Below, one piece after another: positions 18,263-26,730 of a DNA stretch of 36,577 bases (its first letter is position 1; the number at the start of each line of letters is the position of its first letter). The translations under genes and the position numbers were made by a program. The stretch lies in contig NBML01000002.1 in the NCBI GenBank assembly GCA_002085465.1, positions 1-36,577 on the forward strand. Direction: 5' to 3'. A model generated the notes under the pieces. The model did not search any database and was not told where the DNA came from. It worked only from the letters and a program-made list of their open reading frames with translations. Source of the DNA: Desulfobacteraceae bacterium 4572_89. Lineage in GTDB: Bacteria > Desulfobacterota > Desulfobacteria > Desulfobacterales > Desulfobacteraceae.

Positions 18263-19810
18263 ATGAATGGAAAAATATTGGAATCAAAAGAAAATAAAAC
18301 ACAATCTGAAAAATCCCTTACTGACTCATCATTGAAGCAGGTTGTAAAAGATATTTTTTTCAGGCCAAGGGTATTGGTTGTTGATGATGAAGTCCGTATA
18401 CAAAAAGCCTGTCAGCGGTTGTTGTCACAGGAAGGCTGTGAAGTGGAGGTTGCAGAAAACGGGATACAGGGTATCAAGATGATTGATGAAAAGCATTTTG
18501 ATATTGTTCTTCTGGACCTTATGATGCCAGGCATGTCAGGCATGGAGGTTCTTTCCGATGTAAAGTCCAGGCATCCTGACACCGTGATAATTATTATTAC
18601 TGGGTATGCTACTTTGGAGCATTCCATTGAAACCATGAAAAAAGGGGCCTTTGATTTTTTATCCAAACCCTTTTCACCCCAGGAACTGAGACTGGTGATT
18701 TCCAAAGCCATTGAATTTATCCGGACACTCCAGGATATTACAACGGAAAAATCACGTATGAGGGTGATGATCAATACTTTAATGGACGGAGTTCTGACAA
18801 CGGACAACCAGAAGAGGGTAGCTCTTGCCAATCCAGCCTGCCTGAAGATGATGGGCTGCCACAAAAAGTCAGTCATTGGAAACCAAGTTTCAGATGTTAT
18901 TGATGAGCCCCAGGTTCTTGAAATGATTGATCAGGCCATTGCCCAGCCCAAAGATATGTTTTCAGAGATTACCGAGGAAATTTTTATCCCCGGGGATAAT
19001 ATCAAAGGGGATATGGTGATAGGGGCGAGATGTCTTCCTTTCAGGGACAGGCTGGACAGGAATCTTGGAACGGTGACTGTTTTCCAGGATATCACGGATA
19101 AAAAACATAAAGACCAGCTTAAATCAGATTTTGTTTCCATGGTGGCCCATGAAATCAAGAGTCCTTTAAATTCCATCCTCATGCAGCTGAAGGTGGTCCT
19201 GGATGGCCTGGCAGGAGAATTGACTGATAAACAAAGGGAGGTACTGACAAGAGCTTCAGGCAAAATCAAGTCCCTTACCCAGTTGTCCTCGGAACTTCTG
19301 GATATTTCCAAAATTGAATCCGGCCTGATTAATCAGGAAAGGGAAAAATTGAACCTGGAAGAGATGATCAAAGAGCAGGTAAGCTTTTACAGGGACCAGG
19401 CAGATGAAAAATCCATCAATTTGATTCAGAAATCCTGGGACCAGGAGCATTTTATCATGGGAAACCGGACCAATATGGAAGAGGTCTTGTCCAACCTGAT
19501 TTCCAATGCCATCCGCTACACCCCAGACGGAGGAAAGATTGATGTGTGGGCAGATGAAAATTATGATTGCACAATGCTCCATGTTGCTGATAATGGTTAC
19601 GGGATTCCAGAAGATGCCCTTGAGAATATTTTTAACCGGTTTTTTCGGGTGAAAAATGAAAAGACAAGGTATATAAATGGAACCGGGCTTGGGCTTAACA
19701 TTGTGAAAACCATTGTGGAGGCCCATCACGGGAGCATTCAGGTGGATTCTGTTGTGGATCAGGGAACTGAATTTACCATCTGCCTTCCAAAGACAGCATT
19801 TAAAATATAG
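18263..19810 (+). CDS. Receiver-PAS-histidine kinase hybrid
   Basis: A 515-residue protein with domains in the order receiver, PAS, HisKA, HATPase. The receiver (about 35-150) has phosphoacceptor Asp85 (VLLDLMMPGMSGMEV) and SKPFSPQ. The PAS domain is at about 165-285. The kinase core has His296 (MVAHEIKSPLNS), N-box NLISNAIRYTPDGG and ATP lid GTGLGLNIVKTIVEAHHG. An N-terminal receiver suggests it receives phosphate or a signal from another kinase, such as the one just upstream, and tunes its own kinase activity. No membrane segment is seen. Confidence 0.92.
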   Translation: MNGKILESKENKTQSEKSLTDSSLKQVVKDIFFRPRVLVVDDEVRIQKACQRLLSQEGCEVEVAENGIQGIKMIDEKHFDIVLLDLMMPGMSGMEVLSDVKSRHPDTVIIIITGYATLEHSIETMKKGAFDFLSKPFSPQELRLVISKAIEFIRTLQDITTEKSRMRVMINTLMDGVLTTDNQKRVALANPACLKMMGCHKKSVIGNQVSDVIDEPQVLEMIDQAIAQPKDMFSEITEEIFIPGDNIKGDMVIGARCLPFRDRLDRNLGTVTVFQDITDKKHKDQLKSDFVSMVAHEIKSPLNSILMQLKVVLDGLAGELTDKQREVLTRASGKIKSLTQLSSELLDISKIESGLINQEREKLNLEEMIKEQVSFYRDQADEKSINLIQKSWDQEHFIMGNRTNMEEVLSNLISNAIRYTPDGGKIDVWADENYDCTMLHVADNGYGIPEDALENIFNRFFRVKNEKTRYINGTGLGLNIVKTIVEAHHGSIQVDSVVDQGTEFTICLPKTAFKI

Positions 19811-19832
19811 ATTTCTGCAAACAGGATTTTGC

Positions 19833-21104
19833 TTGGGAAAAAATATCAGAATAGAACAGATTGAGAGGCTGAACCTTGTCCTGAACGTAATCCGGGATGT
19901 TGGCCGGCTCCTGGTCAGTGAAAAAGATAAGAAAAAACTGATAAAAGGCATTTGTGATATTCTGGTGGAAAAACGTGGGTATTTTAACGCATGGATCGGC
20001 CTGTTTGATTTTGAACAAAAAATTGAGCTTGTGGCTGACTCAGGTTTTGAATCCCAGTCTGATTTTAACTCTCAGTTTGATATGATAAGGGAAGGTTTAA
20101 AAAAACAGGAGTTTACCCGTTGTATTCAAGAAACCCTTAATTCGGATAAAGTGTTTGCCGTCATGGACCCGGTGAAAGAATGCCATGATTGTATCCTGGC
20201 TGAAGATTATTCTGACCGGGGTGGGCTTGCAGTGCAAGTGACCCATGAGGGTGTTAATTATGGGTTTATGGTTCTGTCCATTCCCAGGAACCTGGCAATG
20301 GATGAAACAGAAAAAACTCTCATAAAAGAGATGGCTGATGATATTGCTGCATGCCTTTACCGGTTGGATATCGCCAATTCCAATGATGTCCATGGTTTTT
20401 TAAGGGTTCAGGATAAAATGACCTCCCTTGGTAGGGTAACAGCCGGTATTGCCCATGAAATAAGAAATCCCCTGTCCGGCATTTATATCTATTTGAAGGC
20501 CTTAAAAAAAATATACAACCACATGGGGGATATCACCAGGGTGGTCTCCATCATTGATAAGATTGAACTTGCCTCCAATAAGATTGAGTCCATTATCCAG
20601 CGGGTAATGGATTTTTCAAAACCCGGCCAGCCCCAGTTTGTCATGACTGATTTGAACCATTATATAGATGATGTCACCAAATTGACTGCTGTAACATTGC
20701 GAAAAAACGGGATACAATTGATCAAGGATTTTGATCCTGATATTCCTGAATGTTATGCTGAACCCCATCTCATAGAACAGGTGATATTGAATCTGATCAC
20801 CAATGCTTCCGAGGCCATGGAAGAGTTTCCAGGAGAAAAACGCATTGAGCTGTCCACCTTTAGAAAAGGTGATTGTATTGTCATCAGTGTAAGGGACACA
20901 GGCCCTGGGATTCCAGTTTCCCGGCAGTCCAGGATATTTGATCCCTTTTATACCACAAAGGCGAACAGTTCAGGGATCGGTCTGAGTATCTCCCATAGAA
21001 TAATCATTGACCATGGAGGTACCCTGAAATTCAGTCCTTCCAGGACCGGGGGCGCTATATTTATCATTGAGATTCCCTTTGAAAATAAAAAGAGGATACG
21101 ATGA
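19833..21104 (+). CDS. GAF-domain sensor histidine kinase
   Basis: A GAF domain (about residues 15-175, including FNAWIGLFDFEQKIELVADS and GGLAVQVTHEGVNYGF) precedes a HisKA domain with His208 (TAGIAHEIRNPLSG) and an ATPase domain (NLITNASEAMEE, DTGPGIP, SSGIGLSISHR). Cysteines in the GAF domain (CHDCILAED) could bind a cofactor. The chosen start is TTG 19833 with AGGA six bases upstream, just after the previous stop; the ATG at 19713 would lie about 100 bases inside the preceding gene and is unlikely. The stop overlaps the next ATG (ATGA), so this kinase is the probable direct partner of the sigma54 activator. Confidence 0.88.
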   Translation: MGKNIRIEQIERLNLVLNVIRDVGRLLVSEKDKKKLIKGICDILVEKRGYFNAWIGLFDFEQKIELVADSGFESQSDFNSQFDMIREGLKKQEFTRCIQETLNSDKVFAVMDPVKECHDCILAEDYSDRGGLAVQVTHEGVNYGFMVLSIPRNLAMDETEKTLIKEMADDIAACLYRLDIANSNDVHGFLRVQDKMTSLGRVTAGIAHEIRNPLSGIYIYLKALKKIYNHMGDITRVVSIIDKIELASNKIESIIQRVMDFSKPGQPQFVMTDLNHYIDDVTKLTAVTLRKNGIQLIKDFDPDIPECYAEPHLIEQVILNLITNASEAMEEFPGEKRIELSTFRKGDCIVISVRDTGPGIPVSRQSRIFDPFYTTKANSSGIGLSISHRIIIDHGGTLKFSPSRTGGAIFIIEIPFENKKRIR

Positions 21105-22489
21105 TCCGCTATTCAATTGCCATTGTTGATGATGAAGAAACCATAAGGGATTCCATGGACATTGCCCTGGGAGATGAATATACGATTTTTCTTTATGAAG
21201 ATGCAGAGTCCTTTGTAAAATCCATGGAAGAAAAATTGCCCGATGTGGTGCTCATGGATATAGGCCTGCCTGTAATGAGCGGGATTCAGGCCCTGGAAAT
21301 TATCAAAGCCTGCTCCTCCAATATTCCCGTGATAATGATTTCAGCCTACGAAGATATTAATATGGTGATCAAGTCCATGAAAACAGGTGCCTTTGATTTT
21401 ATCCTCAAGCCCATCAATCCTGATATCCTGGAGCTGACCATTAAGAAAGCCATTGCCTCCATTGCCCTGATCAAGGAAGTCCAGATTCTCCAGGAAAAAT
21501 TCCTCAAGGAAAATGAGCCTTGTTTTATCGGGGAAAGCAAGAATATTGAAAATATAATGGATTTTATCAACCTGGTTTCCAAAAGTCCTGACACTCCCAT
21601 CATGATCCTGGGAGAGACAGGAACAGGAAAGGAATTGATTGCCAGGGCCATCCATGCCAGAAGCCCTGTTTTCCAGGGACCTTTTGTGGCAGTAAACTGC
21701 TCAGCCTTTCCCGAGGAATTGATTGAATCAGAGTTGTTCGGATACGAGGCCGGTGCTTTTTCCGGTGCCAAAAAGCAGGGGAAAAAAGGGTTTCTTGAAG
21801 AAGCTGACCAGGGAACCCTGTTTCTTGATGAGGTGGCGGATTTGAGTGCTGCCGGTCAGGCCAAGTTATTGCGTTTTCTTGAAAGCGGTGAGTTTTATAA
21901 ACTTGGGGGTACAAAAAAATATATAATCCAGACCAGGGTGGTTTCAGCCACCAATAAGAACCTGGAACTGCTTGTGGAGCAGGAAAAATTCAGGAAAGAT
22001 CTTTATTTCAGACTTTGTGTGGTAAAAGCAAAAATTCCTTCCTTAAACGAACGTTCCGATGATATCATGCCCCTTGCCAAGCATTTTCTCCATGAATTCA
22101 ATATAAAATTTGGTAAAAACCTACAGGGATTTTCTGACCAGGCCCGATCTCTTTTAGAATCCCACAGGTTTACAGGGAATGTACGTGAACTGAAAAATAT
22201 CATTGAAAGAAGTGTGCTTGTGGCAAAAAATCAGCTCCTCAGTGTGGAGGAGATGGGATTGTTTCCCCAGAAGACCACCAGCAAGGCTTCTGAGAAGATG
22301 ATAAAATCAGTAGTGGAAAGCCTTCCTGAAGAAGGCGTTCATCTCGTTGACCTTTTGTCGGGTGTTGAGAGACAATACATGTCCATGGCCATGAAACAGT
22401 CCAGGAACAATGAGAGCCAGGCAGCCAAGCTATTGAATATGAACCATCATACATTCCGATATAGGTGGAAAAAACTGTCTAAAAAATAA
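21101..22489 (+). CDS. NtrC-family sigma54-dependent response regulator
   Basis: A 462-residue activator with receiver, AAA+ and Fis-type DNA-binding domains. The receiver has Asp53 (VVLMDIGLPVMSG). The AAA+ domain has Walker A GETGTGKE (from residue 171), the sigma54 contact loop GAFSGA (218-223) and Walker B GTLFLDEV. The loop differs from the usual GAFTGA by Thr to Ser. The C-terminal helix-turn-helix includes NESQAAKLLNMNHHTFRYR. Its gene overlaps that of the GAF kinase. A sigma54-type promoter with an upstream inverted repeat lies 2.5 kb downstream ahead of the tmc genes, making it a candidate target (inference). Confidence 0.94.
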   Translation: MIRYSIAIVDDEETIRDSMDIALGDEYTIFLYEDAESFVKSMEEKLPDVVLMDIGLPVMSGIQALEIIKACSSNIPVIMISAYEDINMVIKSMKTGAFDFILKPINPDILELTIKKAIASIALIKEVQILQEKFLKENEPCFIGESKNIENIMDFINLVSKSPDTPIMILGETGTGKELIARAIHARSPVFQGPFVAVNCSAFPEELIESELFGYEAGAFSGAKKQGKKGFLEEADQGTLFLDEVADLSAAGQAKLLRFLESGEFYKLGGTKKYIIQTRVVSATNKNLELLVEQEKFRKDLYFRLCVVKAKIPSLNERSDDIMPLAKHFLHEFNIKFGKNLQGFSDQARSLLESHRFTGNVRELKNIIERSVLVAKNQLLSVEEMGLFPQKTTSKASEKMIKSVVESLPEEGVHLVDLLSGVERQYMSMAMKQSRNNESQAAKLLNMNHHTFRYRWKKLSKK

Positions 22490-22528
22490 TTGGTTGCAAT
22501 GTAATTTTCTGTGCTTTTCCCTTTTTCT

Positions 22529-22897
22529 TCAAAGGCCTCCTGCTATTCCCACAGGCTGCTTAACCACTGTTAAAAGCATCTTAAATCGGGTATAGGCAAA
22601 AACAGAATGTGGTACATTGGCAGGCATAACCACTGTCTGGCCAGCAGCAGCCTTTATCTCTTTTCCGTCAATATTCACCAGGGCCTCTCCGTCCAGCACC
22701 TGGATCATGGCATCTCCGGGAGAGGTGTGGGCAGAGATCTCTTCTCCTTTGTCAAAGGCAAATAGAGTGATATTAACATGGGATTTGCTTGAAAAAGTCC
22801 GGCTGACAACCCGCCCTTCTTCATAATCAACCAGTTCATTGATGTTGACAGCCTTGGAAAAAGGTATGTTTTTTAGTAATTCTTTTTTTGTTGTCAT
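22529..22897 (-). CDS. Small cupin-domain protein
   Basis: A 122-residue single-domain cupin. The first motif region reads GEEISAHTSPGDAMIQVLDG and the second GQTVVMPANVPHSVFA. Visible metal-ligand candidates are His in SAHTS and His in VPHSV. Such small cupins have varied roles and no substrate can be assigned. AAGGAG sits seven bases before the ATG. An FNR-type box and a -10 element upstream suggest oxygen- or redox-dependent control. Confidence 0.85.
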   Translation of the reverse strand: MTTKKELLKNIPFSKAVNINELVDYEEGRVVSRTFSSKSHVNITLFAFDKGEEISAHTSPGDAMIQVLDGEALVNIDGKEIKAAAGQTVVMPANVPHSVFAYTRFKMLLTVVKQPVGIAGGL

Positions 22898-22929
22898 GGA
22901 TTTTCTCCTTGTAAGGGTGAATGGGATTT

Positions 22930-22977
22930 CCTTTGTATTGTATCAGCTTTCCTGGAGATTGGATTGATCTGGATCAA
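22930..22977 (-). promoter_or_regulatory. FNR/CRP-type box and -10 element of the cupin gene
   Basis: TTGATCTGGATCAA (22964-22977) is a perfect TTGAT-N4-ATCAA box, extended by one pair to ATTGATC-TG-GATCAAT. On the minus strand it is followed after 21 bases by TACAAT (22937-22942), which matches a -10 hexamer in five of six positions. This spacing puts the box at about -41, the class II activation position. The implied transcript starts near 22930 and has a leader of about 33 bases before the cupin ATG. Confidence 0.75.
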
Positions 22978-23012
22978 TTCAATGGAAATCAGGCGGTATT
23001 TTATCTGCGGCC

Positions 23013-24215
23013 CTAAAAATTAAATTTTTTCTCAGCCCTGTCACAAAGGTGTTCACCAATGGGCATGGCTGATGTGGCAGCAGGGGATGGTGCATTACAC
23101 ACATGCAGGGACCTTGGTGTTTCAGCAAATAGAAAATCATGGACCAGGCTGCCGTCTTTTTTTACGGCCTGGGCTCGGATACCGGCAGGATAGGGTAAAA
23201 GATCAGTCAGGGCAATACCAGGGCAATATTTGTGGATTCGTTTTAAATATCCTGGTTTATGGGCTGAATCGATCCATTCTTTGATACCAGATTCCAGGTT
23301 GCCCTTGATCACTTTCCAGAATCCCGAAAAGGCAAGCATCTGCCAGAAATCAGAAAAATTAAAATTAAGTTTTCCATACCCTTCCCGTTTAAAGCCCATG
23401 ACCGCATTGGGGCCAACGGTGATGCATCCTTCAACCATGGGGGTTAAATGAACTCCTAAGAATGGCAGGTCAGGATCGGGAATGGGATAGATGAGATGGG
23501 AAACAATTTTGGACAAATGGTCTGGAATGCGATAATATTCCCCCCGGAACGGGATGATCATAAAATCAATATCAATATTCATCATCCTGGCCAGCCGGTC
23601 TGCCATGAGTCCGCCACAGGCAATAAGATATCTGCTGAATATCTTCCGGTTGTCTGTGTGGAGAGTTATCTTATCTATGCTTTCTTGTATCCGGGTCACT
23701 GCATGGCCGGTTTTTATCACACCGCCTGCAGACTTGAACAGGTCTGCCATTTTAGACGTGATCTGCATGAAATCGGTAATGCCGGTGGAAGGAACCTGCA
23801 AGGCGCCCAGACCAAAGATATGGGGTTCTATCTTGTTTAATTGTTTTTGATCAATACAAAGGGTGTGTATTTTGTTTTGGGCGCATCTTTTTTCAAGGGC
23901 CTCCATCCGTTCCAGTTCAAGGGAGTTGGTTGCAACCAGGAGCTTGCCGCATTGCTGGAAAGGGATGTTATGGGTTTTGCAAAATTCCAGGGTGGCTTTT
24001 GAACCTTTTTTGCAAAAATCAGCCTTCAGGCTTCCTGGCGTATAATAGACCCCGGCATGGATAACCCCGGAATTATGTCCTGTCTGGTGGACGGCAAAAC
24101 AAGTTTCTTTTTCAATTAAAACAATCCTGGCATCTGGATACCTGGTTTTTAGAGCAAGTGCCGTGGAAACTCCGACTATACCCCCACCAATCAGAGCAAT
24201 ATCAAATTGATCCAA
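23013..24215 (-). CDS. lhgO: L-2-hydroxyglutarate dehydrogenase/oxidase
   Basis: A DAO-family flavoprotein of about 400 residues with an N-terminal FAD motif (DIALIGGGIVGVSTALAL) and the LhgO-type segment HQTGHNSGVIHAGVYYTPGS. It ends normally. It oxidises L-2-hydroxyglutarate to 2-oxoglutarate, which links to the KorAB reaction in this window. No ATG lies near the N-terminus. TTG 24215 is preferred because GGAG lies six bases upstream; TTG 24227, four codons earlier, overlaps that site. It follows a 185-bp gap divergent from the IscU-like gene, and the cupin gene lies downstream on the same strand. Confidence 0.9.
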   Translation of the reverse strand: MDQFDIALIGGGIVGVSTALALKTRYPDARIVLIEKETCFAVHQTGHNSGVIHAGVYYTPGSLKADFCKKGSKATLEFCKTHNIPFQQCGKLLVATNSLELERMEALEKRCAQNKIHTLCIDQKQLNKIEPHIFGLGALQVPSTGITDFMQITSKMADLFKSAGGVIKTGHAVTRIQESIDKITLHTDNRKIFSRYLIACGGLMADRLARMMNIDIDFMIIPFRGEYYRIPDHLSKIVSHLIYPIPDPDLPFLGVHLTPMVEGCITVGPNAVMGFKREGYGKLNFNFSDFWQMLAFSGFWKVIKGNLESGIKEWIDSAHKPGYLKRIHKYCPGIALTDLLPYPAGIRAQAVKKDGSLVHDFLFAETPRSLHVCNAPSPAATSAMPIGEHLCDRAEKKFNF

Positions 24216-24283
24216 AATTTTCTCCAATTAATAACTATGATTTCAGTACATGCATTGCTTTTTTATCACACCTATTGAATTGG

Positions 24284-24313
24284 TCAACAAAGAAAAAGAT
24301 ATTATTTTGTTGA
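24284..24313. repeat. 8-bp inverted repeat between lhgO and the IscU-like gene
   Basis: TCAACAAA (24284-24291) and TTTGTTGA (24306-24313) are perfect inverted arms with a 14-base spacer, in the middle of the divergent intergenic region. This is a candidate operator for one or both genes. It does not match the FNR box found near the cupin gene. Confidence 0.4.
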
Positions 24314-24400
24314 ATTCCATGGGATTTTTCTGGTATTTATTCGTGGGAACCCTGCGCGGTATTTGCCAGGTTGTTTCCGGACAAAAGGAGAAAAAAGGCA

Positions 24401-24817
24401 ATGAACAACAATGATACTGGTTTTTGGAATCAACATTCCCTGCATTATCTTGAAATGGCTTTTGAATCAGGCAACAGGGAAAATATCAAAAATCCTGATG
24501 GTTACGGGACAAGAACTGGAGTCTGCGGCGATTCAGTGGAGTTTTTCATCATGGTGGACAAAGGGATCTTAACCCAGATTTCCTTTGATGTTCAAGGGTG
24601 CATGAACACCATTGCCTGTTGTAATACCATAGTAAGTCTAGCCAAGGGCAAGCCCGTTGAAACTGCCTGGGATATCCTGCCGGAGCATGTGGTAGATTTC
24701 CTTGAAACCCTTCCTCCTGACCATCTCCATTGCGCAGAGCTTGCCGTGGGCGGTTTTTATCTTGCCCTGTCAGATTATCGTAAAAAAAAAGAAACATTAA
24801 AAGCCGAAACCCGGTAG
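24401..24817 (+). CDS. IscU/NifU N-terminal-like iron-sulfur cluster scaffold
   Basis: A 138-residue protein of the IscU/NifU N-terminal fold. The three scaffold cysteines are Cys42 (TGVCGDSV), Cys67 (VQGCMNT) and Cys111 (LHCAEL); the spacing of 25 and 44 residues is close to that of IscU. Two extra cysteines, 73 and 74 (IACCNTI), sit where IscU has small residues. The start at 24401 is chosen for its AAGGAG site; an in-frame ATG at 24371 has none. No cysteine desulfurase is nearby, so it may be a dedicated or regulatory scaffold in a genome segment rich in iron-sulfur enzymes. Confidence 0.85.
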   Translation: MNNNDTGFWNQHSLHYLEMAFESGNRENIKNPDGYGTRTGVCGDSVEFFIMVDKGILTQISFDVQGCMNTIACCNTIVSLAKGKPVETAWDILPEHVVDFLETLPPDHLHCAELAVGGFYLALSDYRKKKETLKAETR

Positions 24818-24877
24818 AACACCCGGGACATGATAGATCGGGTCAGGTAAGATCAAAGAGTTTGAATTTTTCTAAAG

Positions 24878-24930
24878 TTTGAAATTGTTCTAATCATTTT
24901 TTAAATATTTCAAAAAATGATTTCAAAAAA
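24878..24930. repeat. Nested inverted and direct repeats upstream of the tmc operon
   Basis: AATCATTTTTT (24892-24902) and AAAAAATGATT (24912-24922) are perfect 11-bp inverted arms with a 9-base spacer. A second pair, TTTGAAAT (24878-24885) and ATTTCAAA (24920-24927), overlaps it. ATTTCAAAAAA is repeated directly at 24907 and 24920. The centre lies about 80 bp before the -24 element of the sigma54 candidate, in the zone where enhancer-binding proteins usually bind. Confidence 0.6.
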
Positions 24931-24986
24931 ATAGAGTTATCAATATAACCATTTGTATTTATAGTACAAAATTTATTGAGTCTGCG

Positions 24987-25002
24987 TGGCATGATTTCTG
25001 CT
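24987..25002 (+). promoter_or_regulatory. Sigma54 (-24/-12) promoter candidate for the tmc operon
   Basis: TGGCATGATTTCTGCT matches the sigma54 consensus TGGCACG-N4-TTGCW at all but two positions. The invariant GG (24988-24989) and GC (25000-25001) are separated by exactly 10 bases. Transcription would start near 25013, leaving a leader of about 65 bases before the receiver gene at 25079. An NtrC-type activator is encoded 2.5 kb upstream. Confidence 0.7.
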
Positions 25003-25078
25003 AAACTATTTTATACGAATAGCCTGATACCAATGGTTGAGTGCCTGGTATAAATGAACCCATTTTTTTTAGGTCATT

Positions 25079-25471
25079 ATGGAAAAGAAAAAAATCAGAT
25101 CATTTCACATCATGTTTATAGATAATGACAAACATGTTCGTGATTCCCTGAAAGTGTTTTTTGAGAACAGCCAGACAAAGGTTCTCATTTTTAAATCTGC
25201 TTCAGAAGGCCTGAATTCCCTTAAATACCATAATGTAGATGTTGTAATTTCAGACTATTTCCTGGCGGATATGGATGGAATTGAGTTCTTAACCAGGGTG
25301 GCCAAAATCCATCCAGATACAAAAAGAATTTTAATGGCAACCATTACCATTGATGATCTGGAACAGCAAATCGTCAGGGCTGGAATTGATCGGTTCATTG
25401 AAAAACCGCTCAGTGTTGCCTCTTTGGATACAATTATTAACGAATTGAAAATAATGAACCTTTCTAAATGA
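25079..25471 (+). CDS. Single-domain response regulator preceding tmcD
   Basis: A 130-residue receiver-only protein with acidic pocket MFIDNDKHVRDS, phosphoacceptor Asp59 (VVISDYFLADMDG) and Lys in IEKPLS. The usual second acidic residue is Asn (IDND), a mild deviation. No output domain is present. It is the first gene after the sigma54 promoter candidate and is 14 bp from tmcD, so it probably belongs to the tmc operon and may modulate one of the kinases encoded downstream. Confidence 0.88.
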   Translation: MEKKKIRSFHIMFIDNDKHVRDSLKVFFENSQTKVLIFKSASEGLNSLKYHNVDVVISDYFLADMDGIEFLTRVAKIHPDTKRILMATITIDDLEQQIVRAGIDRFIEKPLSVASLDTIINELKIMNLSK

Positions 25472-25485
25472 ATTCGGAGATAAAT

Positions 25486-26730
25486 ATGGAAGAAAAACAA
25501 TCTTGGGATTGGAATACAGATGTAAAGGAAATACCTGTTAAAGAGTGGGAAACCAGATTTAACTGGGTGGAAGAGCCCTGTATCTCTCCCGATGGGGAGC
25601 GTGTCGCCAGTATTGTCAATGTGGATGAGATGGTATTTGATATCTGCGAAAACGGTGATGTCTGGGATGGAGAATATGAAAAGGCCTGGAGCCTGAGAGC
25701 TGTTCCCGGAAAAGGCTTTGCAGCCTGTATCTGTAAAGATGAGGAATGGACACTTGCCGTTAATGGGGAAGAATGGTCAAACCTGTTTGATTTTATCTGG
25801 GATCTTCAGATCAGTCCGGATGGATCCCAGATAAGCCTGGCCTTTCAAAAAGACGGTGAGTACGGAATGACAGTAAATGACAAACCCTGGGATACATTAT
25901 ACGAAAATATAAACGGCATGGTGCTGGGAAACCAGGGTGCATCTGCTGCGGTTGTTCAGGTGGGAGCCATGGCAGCCGCTGATGTGGAAGCCTTTAAAAA
26001 AGGAATTTTTTCCGTTGCTCTGAACGGTAAGGCCTTTGACCAGAAGTTTCTCAATATCTGGGATTTAAGCCTTGATGGGGACAAACAAAATCTGGCCTGG
26101 GGAGTCAGGCTGGACCGGGAAGCCTATACCATTGCCGTCAATGATACTCCCTGGGAAAATACCTTTCAATCGGTATGGAAACCTGAGTTTGCAGACCAGG
26201 GCAAATCAATTGTGGCACCTGTCCGCCATGAAGGTAAATGGAAATTGTTCAAGGATGACCAGCCCTTCTGGAAGACAGGATATGAACTGCTCTGGCGCAT
26301 AGAAGTATGCCCTGCTAATAATCATATTGCAGCCATTGCTGCATCGTCCTACGGCAAATGGACAGTGGCTGAAAATGATGATATCTGGCCCATATCCTGT
26401 GACACAATGATCCGCGATATCTATTATTCCCTTGACGGGTCCAGCCTTGTGGCAGTGCTGAAAGACAAGGGGACATGGACCCTGGCTGTGGATAAGATTG
26501 TCTGGGAATTATCTGCCGACAAAATTTTTACCCCATGTATCAGTGGGGATGGATCAATTGTGGCCGTGGCCCTGGAAAAAAAGGGTAAATATTTTGTGGC
26601 AGTGAATAATAAGATTATTACAGGACCCCATGAATTTATGGCAGATCCTGTGATCAGTCCGGATGGCGGGAAAATACTGATCAAGGGAATTGAAAAAGGG
26701 GTTTATAAGCGCCGGATCATCCTCCTTTGA
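25486..26730 (+). CDS. tmcD: TmcD, tryptophan-rich beta-propeller-like subunit of the Tmc complex
   Basis: A 414-residue soluble protein without signal peptide. It holds about eight repeats of a strand such as WTLAVNGEEW, YGMTVNDKPW, FSVALNGKAF, YTIAVNDTPW, WTVAENDDIW and WTLAVDKIVW, separated by 40-50 residues. ISPDG loops (four near-copies) alternate with them. This periodicity indicates a WD40/PD40-like propeller. Position next to tmcC, tmcB and tmcA identifies it as the cytoplasmic TmcD component; its exact role is not established. The start at 25486 is chosen because CGGAG lies seven bases upstream, whereas the ATG at 25468 overlaps the previous gene. Confidence 0.82.
   Translation: MEEKQSWDWNTDVKEIPVKEWETRFNWVEEPCISPDGERVASIVNVDEMVFDICENGDVWDGEYEKAWSLRAVPGKGFAACICKDEEWTLAVNGEEWSNLFDFIWDLQISPDGSQISLAFQKDGEYGMTVNDKPWDTLYENINGMVLGNQGASAAVVQVGAMAAADVEAFKKGIFSVALNGKAFDQKFLNIWDLSLDGDKQNLAWGVRLDREAYTIAVNDTPWENTFQSVWKPEFADQGKSIVAPVRHEGKWKLFKDDQPFWKTGYELLWRIEVCPANNHIAAIAASSYGKWTVAENDDIWPISCDTMIRDIYYSLDGSSLVAVLKDKGTWTLAVDKIVWELSADKIFTPCISGDGSIVAVALEKKGKYFVAVNNKIITGPHEFMADPVISPDGGKILIKGIEKGVYKRRIILL

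Noticed and set aside
24810..24827. CCCGG/CCGGG hairpin at the end of the IscU-like gene
   Set aside because: Only five pairs, overlaps the stop codon and lacks a U-tract.
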